Shown in pieces: positions 59,659 through 64,000 of a stretch of DNA of 64,000 bases. The notes under the pieces were generated by a model. The model was not told the DNA's origin. It saw only the letters and a program-made list of their open reading frames with translations, and searched no databases. Position 1 is the stretch's first letter. Every line of letters begins with the position of its first letter. The DNA is from Planococcus maritimus (GTDB taxonomy: Bacteria > Bacillota > Bacilli > Bacillales_A > Planococcaceae), in assembly GCF_001592825.1 (NCBI RefSeq), contig NZ_LTZG01000001.1:744001-808000 (forward strand), read 5' to 3'. The position numbers and the translations under genes were made by a program.

Positions 59659-60931
59659 ACGTTTTTGCCCCTTTCAAATAATCCACTACATACACCAGTG
59701 AATTTTCAGTGCCGAATCCTCCGGCTTTGGTGATGACGGAAATTTCTTTTTCCCGCCATTTGGCCAAACCAAGCGGTAACCCTGCCTCAATCTCAAACTT
59801 CAATTCCATATCCGCGATGCCAAGCCGGCTGCAGATTGCTTTCGCTGTATCGCCGCCAGTCATGACGACCGCATCGAACGGATGCTTTTCCATTGCGGCG
59901 TTCACCAAACTGCCCAGGCCTTGTGCAATGATGGCGGCGCCCGTTTCAGTCTTTTCGCCGTGTTGTTTCGCCCAGGCTTTCACCTGATCACGGTTGCGTT
60001 CAGATGCCTCGACAAAAATCACCGCACTGTCCCAATCCGTTGCTTCGTCCAGCTTTGAAATCGACTGTTTTACACCTGCTGGATTCTCCAGTAAAGCCAT
60101 CGGATCCACTTCAATCATATACGTCGCAGGCCGTTCTCTCAGTTTCGTTAATTGGCTCTGCGTGTTTTTCGACAAGCTGCCGCTCACCACGAGCACTTTT
60201 TCCATTTGCCCGGCCGGTTTTTCATTATTGCCTGCGGCGGGTGTATACAAGTGATCGATGAGCCCTGCAGATCCTGCAAAGCCAATCGAGAGATCGAGTT
60301 TCGCTTCAAGAGCCGCAAGTACCGCTAAATCCCGCTCTTCCAAAGTATCACAGACAATCCATTGGACGCCCTTTTGAACTCGCTCGGCAATCCACCGTTC
60401 AGGTGCTTCCCCGCGAAGCCGTGCTTGATCAAGAACATCGATCGCAACGCCTTCACTTTCCAGCAAGTCCGGAATGTAATCGTACAAGACCGGCGTTTTG
60501 GGGTCGCGGGCAAATTCGGTTTCAGTGACCAGTTGGCCGTATACGTATAAATGGCCGTCTTCCACAGTACGCCCCATGCTCGGAAAAGCCGGCGCGATCA
60601 ATAGGACATCGAGAGCCGCTTCATCTTGCAATGCTGTTAATTCCGCTTTGATATTGCCGCGAAGCGTCGAGTCGATTTTCTTATAAAAGCTCGTGACGCC
60701 GCGCTTTTTTAACTGCCGTATTTCCAGGCAAACGTTTTGATACGCTTGATCGGGTGCGATTGATCGGCTGTTGGTATCAGCGATCCACACATCAATCTCC
60801 GGTTCATCTGCAGCAGGGTGAGCCGGCGGGGTGAGCATCACCTTGGACCGCAGCCCTTTTTGCGCCAGCCTGACACCGCTGTCGTTTGCCCCTGTAAAGT
60901 CGTCAGCAATAATTCCAATCTTCCCTGCCAT
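59645..60931 (-). CDS. D-threonate/D-erythronate kinase (DUF1537), copy 2
   Basis: 428 residues from ATG 60931 (AAGGAG nine bases upstream; the frame opens 16 codons earlier without a site). The motif IADDFTGANDSG is at 8-19, followed by KKIDSTLRGN and C-terminal nucleotide-binding segments (VVSGSLSK, VVMTGGDTAKAI). With PdxA2 next to it, the most likely reaction is ATP-dependent phosphorylation of D-threonate or D-erythronate (DtnK/DenK type). It is only distantly similar to the DUF1537 kinase at 12177. Between kdgT (13 bases upstream) and pdxA2. Confidence 0.9.
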   Translation of the reverse strand: MAGKIGIIADDFTGANDSGVRLAQKGLRSKVMLTPPAHPAADEPEIDVWIADTNSRSIAPDQAYQNVCLEIRQLKKRGVTSFYKKIDSTLRGNIKAELTALQDEAALDVLLIAPAFPSMGRTVEDGHLYVYGQLVTETEFARDPKTPVLYDYIPDLLESEGVAIDVLDQARLRGEAPERWIAERVQKGVQWIVCDTLEERDLAVLAALEAKLDLSIGFAGSAGLIDHLYTPAAGNNEKPAGQMEKVLVVSGSLSKNTQSQLTKLRERPATYMIEVDPMALLENPAGVKQSISKLDEATDWDSAVIFVEASERNRDQVKAWAKQHGEKTETGAAIIAQGLGSLVNAAMEKHPFDAVVMTGGDTAKAICSRLGIADMELKFEIEAGLPLGLAKWREKEISVITKAGGFGTENSLVYVVDYLKGAKTYDNE

Positions 60932-60944
60932 ATTCGTCCACTCC

Positions 60945-61937
60945 TTAATTACCCTTTTGTAGCATTTCCCCATTTTCAAAAATAAACCCTTTGCGTTCTA
61001 ATCGTTTTACTAAAAAGCCTATATATAATGGCAGCAATATCGCGGTGGTGACTGTCGAAGCAGCTACTTGAACCGTTGCGATATCCACGACAGACGCGAA
61101 GCTCGCACTTGCAGCAGCAATCGCAGCCGGTGTCGCCACGGCATTTCCGGCAGTCGAGCCTTCCGCTGCCCCGACAATCGGATTCCATTTAAACGCCTTG
61201 AACACGAAATAGCCGGCCGTACCTGTAACAAATACTGTCAAGAGCCCGAGCACGATTCCACCTAGACCGCCTTGAACAATCGCCGTAAAGTCGATCCCCA
61301 TACCGAGTGCGAATGCAAAGAACGGAATGAGCATCAAACTGCCGCTATCCAAGAAGGAACGCATGTCTTCGTCCAAGTTCCCTAAGATCATCCCGATAAT
61401 AATCGGCAACAGCACTGCAATGAAGGCAATTGGAGAAAACAAGCCTTCCACAAAGCCCATCGCCCCGAAAATGCTTAGCGCCACCATCGTTAAAAAGGGC
61501 CCGTCATTCAAAGCCAATAGTGAATATGCCGCGCGGTCTTCTTTGTTTCCGTATTGGCCGACCAGTGCGACGAACAAACCGCCGTTGCTATTGGTCATCG
61601 CCGCAATAATGGCGATAGGCGCAAGCCCGAGCCACAATCCATTATCTCCCGCAAACATATAAGCAATCAATCCGAATAAAGCGCCGACCACCCATTTCGT
61701 GGCAAGTAATGTCGCCCCTTTTCCTAGTGAGACCCCAACATTTTTCAAATTGATCTGCGCCCCCGTACAAAGCAGGAATAAAGCAATCAATACCCCGGCA
61801 CTATCCACAAACAAAGCTTGGGTAAATCCGCCAATCCGCAATAAATCAGGTGCTACCGTATTGATGACGGCTGCTGTGAGCAATGGCACAACCATCATGC
61901 CGCCAGGAATCCGGTCCAAAGTCGCTTTAATCTTCAT
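60945..61937 (-). CDS. kdgT: KdgT-family sugar-acid permease
   Basis: 330 residues, about ten membrane helices, with the KdgT start MKIKATLDRIPGGMMVVPLL and EGSTAGNAVATPAAIAAASA near 270. KdgT imports 2-keto-3-deoxygluconate; in this operon it more likely carries the four-carbon acid used by the kinase. The start is ATG 61937, with AGAGGGG six bases upstream. The open frame begins at 61997, but that ATG lies inside a cre site and has no ribosome site. Confidence 0.9.
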   Translation of the reverse strand: MKIKATLDRIPGGMMVVPLLTAAVINTVAPDLLRIGGFTQALFVDSAGVLIALFLLCTGAQINLKNVGVSLGKGATLLATKWVVGALFGLIAYMFAGDNGLWLGLAPIAIIAAMTNSNGGLFVALVGQYGNKEDRAAYSLLALNDGPFLTMVALSIFGAMGFVEGLFSPIAFIAVLLPIIIGMILGNLDEDMRSFLDSGSLMLIPFFAFALGMGIDFTAIVQGGLGGIVLGLLTVFVTGTAGYFVFKAFKWNPIVGAAEGSTAGNAVATPAAIAAASASFASVVDIATVQVAASTVTTAILLPLYIGFLVKRLERKGFIFENGEMLQKGN

Positions 61938-61980
61938 GTTAACCCCTCTTTTCTTTGTTTTAAAAGATTGAAAATTGTAA

Positions 61981-61997
61981 CAAGAAAACGTTTTCAT
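61981..61997 (-). promoter_or_regulatory. cre site (CcpA) upstream of kdgT
   Basis: ATGAAAACGTTTTCTTG on the minus strand matches the cre consensus WTGNAANCGNWNNCW at every fixed position. It lies 44 bases upstream of the kdgT start, where CcpA binding would block transcription. Confidence 0.75.
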
Positions 61998-62026
61998 TAC
62001 CCACTATAAGAATAATAATTTAAATA

Positions 62027-62086
62027 TGCAACACTATTTATTAAATTTAACCTTAAAATGAATACATAGTTTAATTTTGCAACACT
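62027..62086 (-). promoter_or_regulatory. Direct repeats AGTGTTGCA upstream of kdgT
   Basis: AGTGTTGCA on the minus strand at 62086-62078 and 62035-62027, 51 bp apart, each followed by an AT-rich stretch. They lie between prpR and kdgT and are candidate sites for the PrpR-like regulator. No sigma-54 -24/-12 promoter was found here. Confidence 0.45.
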
Positions 62087-62102
62087 TTAAATCAAAAAGA
62101 AA

Positions 62103-62127
62103 CGCAAACTCAATCTTTGAGTTTGCG
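62103..62127 (-). terminator. Terminator overlapping the stop of the prpR-like gene
   Basis: CGCAAACTCAA-AGA-TTGAGTTTGCG on the minus strand followed by TTTCTTTTT. The stop codon (62110-62112) is inside the stem. Confidence 0.85.
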
Positions 62128-63813
62128 CCATAAAGTGGCCCGGTTGATTCCTAATCGCTTCGCAGCCTGGGTTTGATTGTAATTTTCTTCTTTCAACACT
62201 TGCTCGATGATGTATCGCTCAATCTCCTTCAGACTGTGCTGGGGATCCAAATAAAATGCCATATCGAACTCTCCAGCTGGCTGATCAAACGGAAGCGACA
62301 GGATTGTCTGCTTTTCAATTACGTAGGATTTTTCCGCCAGCGCTATTTTTCGAACGTAAGCTTTCATTCCCTCCAAGTTTCCAGGCCAGTCGTGACCGCT
62401 CAAGAGTGCCATAGCATCTTCCCGCAAACGGACCGGCTGGGTTCCAAGTTGTTGATGGTATTCGGTCAATAATTGGTTCACCAAATACGGCACATCGTCC
62501 TGGCGTTCCCTAATCGGCGGCGTCTGAACATGAAGCATCGGCTCCAGTAGATCCGCTACCCCTTCATAGAATGTCGGCATCGTCGCAATAATGTGGAACT
62601 CACGGCGACCGAACGAACCGATCAAATCTTGTGTCAGTTCGATAGTTTCCTGTCCCGGTGGTTTATTGTATGACAATACGAGAGTCGATTGTTCCGGCAG
62701 GGTAAATTCCGGCAAAGGACGTATGAGTTGATCCATATCAATCGTGAGCAATAATCCGGTTCTGTCGTGAAAAACATGGATGTATTCAGCGAGCGTCTGT
62801 TTTCCCGTACTTTTCTCGCCTGCAATGATGACGGACTTTGCCGTGGCTTCATCACATTCAATCATTTGCCGCAGCTTTTTCATTCCCGCACTTTCTGTGA
62901 CAATCAACGGCAATTGCGCAGGCTGCGCTATCGTCAGGGCATCTGTCTCGGTTTCGAATGACAAAGCTTCAAACGACCATGCCGTAAGCAAACCGCTGCG
63001 ATCCTCTAGCACTTCCCCCCTCACATAAAACGAGGTTTTCGAATCGGCGTACAGTTTCACGAGCGGCTTATTTGATGACACCAATTGCTTTCGCAGTTCC
63101 ATCAGTTCTGTACTTGAAAGCGGCAACTCCTGAAAAGAGGGAAAGCGCTCAAACAATAGCTCCCCGTCTTCAGCCAGAACGACGACATCTTTCTGCCATC
63201 CATCCAACAGTATTTCCAAAGCCCGCAATTGCCGCTGGTTTTTCTCGGCATGCCAAAAGAGCCTACGTGCCTCTTCAAACGACTCAAGCAATGTTTCGCG
63301 CCCCGACTGAATCAGCAAGCCGTTCAAGCCTAGCTTCGCTGCCGCATCGATGGTGACAACATCCCCGAGCACTTGCTTGACGCCCCGCTCTTTTAAGCGC
63401 TTCAATACCGCTTCCACTTCTGATGCAGAAGACAAGACGACTACTTCCAGCTTGAGCTCCAGCAAACTGACAATCGAGGCGGCCCCCATCGTGATGTTCG
63501 GAAACCCGATCAGCGCCTTCAGCTCGTTTGAATGCCCTTCTGCGAGCATAATCGACCGCAGCAAATCATAGCCTGAGATATGTATTTCCACCACCGGAAG
63601 CGACACTGCTTCACGAATCATCTTCGCCGTCCCGCCGCGGCTGATCAACACATCCGCACCGTTTCGCTCCATCTCCAGAGCCAGCGCCACGCCCGCTTCC
63701 AAGTTCCCGACAGCGCGCGTAATTTGTAAATCTTCCTGTCCCGCCGCCAGCTCGTCGATCAGCGGCATCATCGCCTCGTATGGCGAAATGAACCCTACTT
63801 TTATTTTGCGCAT
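62110..63813 (-). CDS. PrpR-like regulator with degenerate AAA+ domain
   Basis: 567 residues: a PrpR N-terminal sensory domain at about 1-175 (KVGFISPYEAMMPLIDEL, GADVLISRGGTAKMI, ISGYDLLR), a PAS-like middle, a reduced AAA+ domain with a Walker-A remnant (AGEKSTGKQT) near 340, and a Fis-type helix-turn-helix at the C-terminus (NYNQTQAAKRLGINRATLWRKL). The region that normally holds ELFG...GAFTGA, the sigma-54 contact loop, is missing, and Walker B is replaced by TLVLSYN. It therefore probably does not activate sigma-54 promoters. GGAGG precedes ATG 63813. It is directly upstream of kdgT-kinase-pdxA2 and the likely regulator of that operon. The stretch 63814-64000 shows no gene. Confidence 0.85.
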   Translation of the reverse strand: MRKIKVGFISPYEAMMPLIDELAAGQEDLQITRAVGNLEAGVALALEMERNGADVLISRGGTAKMIREAVSLPVVEIHISGYDLLRSIMLAEGHSNELKALIGFPNITMGAASIVSLLELKLEVVVLSSASEVEAVLKRLKERGVKQVLGDVVTIDAAAKLGLNGLLIQSGRETLLESFEEARRLFWHAEKNQRQLRALEILLDGWQKDVVVLAEDGELLFERFPSFQELPLSSTELMELRKQLVSSNKPLVKLYADSKTSFYVRGEVLEDRSGLLTAWSFEALSFETETDALTIAQPAQLPLIVTESAGMKKLRQMIECDEATAKSVIIAGEKSTGKQTLAEYIHVFHDRTGLLLTIDMDQLIRPLPEFTLPEQSTLVLSYNKPPGQETIELTQDLIGSFGRREFHIIATMPTFYEGVADLLEPMLHVQTPPIRERQDDVPYLVNQLLTEYHQQLGTQPVRLREDAMALLSGHDWPGNLEGMKAYVRKIALAEKSYVIEKQTILSLPFDQPAGEFDMAFYLDPQHSLKEIERYIIEQVLKEENYNQTQAAKRLGINRATLWRKLKD

Positions 63814-64000
63814 CGTCTACCTCCACTTTTTCAATCCTTTGCCTTATTTTAGCAAAGTCATAGGATCCGGTATACATCCCAGCCCACAACTGAAACCGCC
63901 CAAGGCCTGCAGAACTATTTATCTGTCACTACATACAACTGCCCTGATTTCCCCATATTTCGACCAATACTCAAAGATGAAGATCAGTGAATACATAGAA

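Noticed and set aside
61938..62102. Sigma-54 promoter for kdgT
   Set aside because: No TGGCAC-N5-TTGCA arrangement; the TTGCA-like strings lack a -24 element, and the regulator lacks GAFTGA.
63814..64000. Tail of another gene at the right edge
   Set aside because: One minus-strand frame is open for about 25 codons, too short and without features to support a call.

Overview
The window is chromosomal DNA of a low-to-moderate GC Gram-positive bacterium, most likely Planococcus or a close relative in Planococcaceae. The evidence is strong GGAGG-type ribosome sites with frequent TTG/GTG starts, HPr/EI with CcpA-type cre sites, a ComK-family protein, cell-wall-binding-2 surface proteins and TcaA-like zinc-ribbon membrane proteins. 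The genus assignment is inference from gene style, not a database result. No rRNA, tRNA, CRISPR array or complete insertion sequence was seen.

Layout. 0-9 kb: lipoprotein fragment, a DUF4304-like gene, a RelE/AbrB-type toxin-antitoxin pair bracketed by three copies of a 32-bp palindrome, a GNAT gene broken by an amber codon, a rhodanese lipoprotein, and a 1376-aa TPR protein with an embedded C39-like peptidase domain. 9-16 kb: carboxyethylornithine synthase, then a GntR regulator divergent from an acid-sugar operon (dehydrogenase, DUF1537 kinase, class II aldolase, GntP permease). 16-23 kb: two surface proteins with the same C-terminal cell-wall-binding repeats (a subtilisin-like protease and an Ig-repeat protein) around a secreted SGNH hydrolase, plus a small membrane gene frameshifted in a G7 tract. 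23-28 kb: aldo/keto reductase and the formaldehyde-fixing RuMP genes hxlAB with HxlR. 27-35.3 kb: mannitol PTS genes (mtlD, mtlR, mtlA) and ptsH-ptsI. 35.4-40 kb: an AT-rich accessory patch (orphan Xre antitoxin with a decayed toxin, GIY-YIG-like protein, coiled-coil protein, another frameshifted gene). 40.7-50 kb: AGCS symporter, paralogous small membrane proteins, VanZ-like protein, an AT-rich ATP-grasp/beta-helix pair, HAD phosphatase, ComK. 51-57 kb: five zinc-ribbon/zinc-finger membrane proteins. 57-64 kb: GDPD and a second acid-sugar locus (PdxA2, DUF1537 kinase, KdgT permease, and a PrpR-like regulator whose AAA+ core has lost the sigma-54 contact motif).

How it works together. The window is rich in carbon-catabolic modules. 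Mannitol uptake and phosphorylation relies on HPr/EI encoded next door. The two DUF1537 loci use different chemistry: oxidation first and aldol cleavage in one, phosphorylation followed by PdxA2 oxidation/decarboxylation in the other. Both carry cre or cre-like sites, consistent with catabolite control.

The most striking non-coding signal is a 21-bp repeat, called R here (AATTGTGT, three variable bases, then GCACAGGGAC), with 36 copies between 10 and 59 kb. Twelve pairs are spaced exactly 65 bp start to start, forming a uniform 86-bp element (R, 44-bp spacer with a fixed CCCCGCYA-like core, R). Elements lie between gene ends and intrinsic terminators, usually a few bases after a terminator T-tract, and never inside a confirmed gene.
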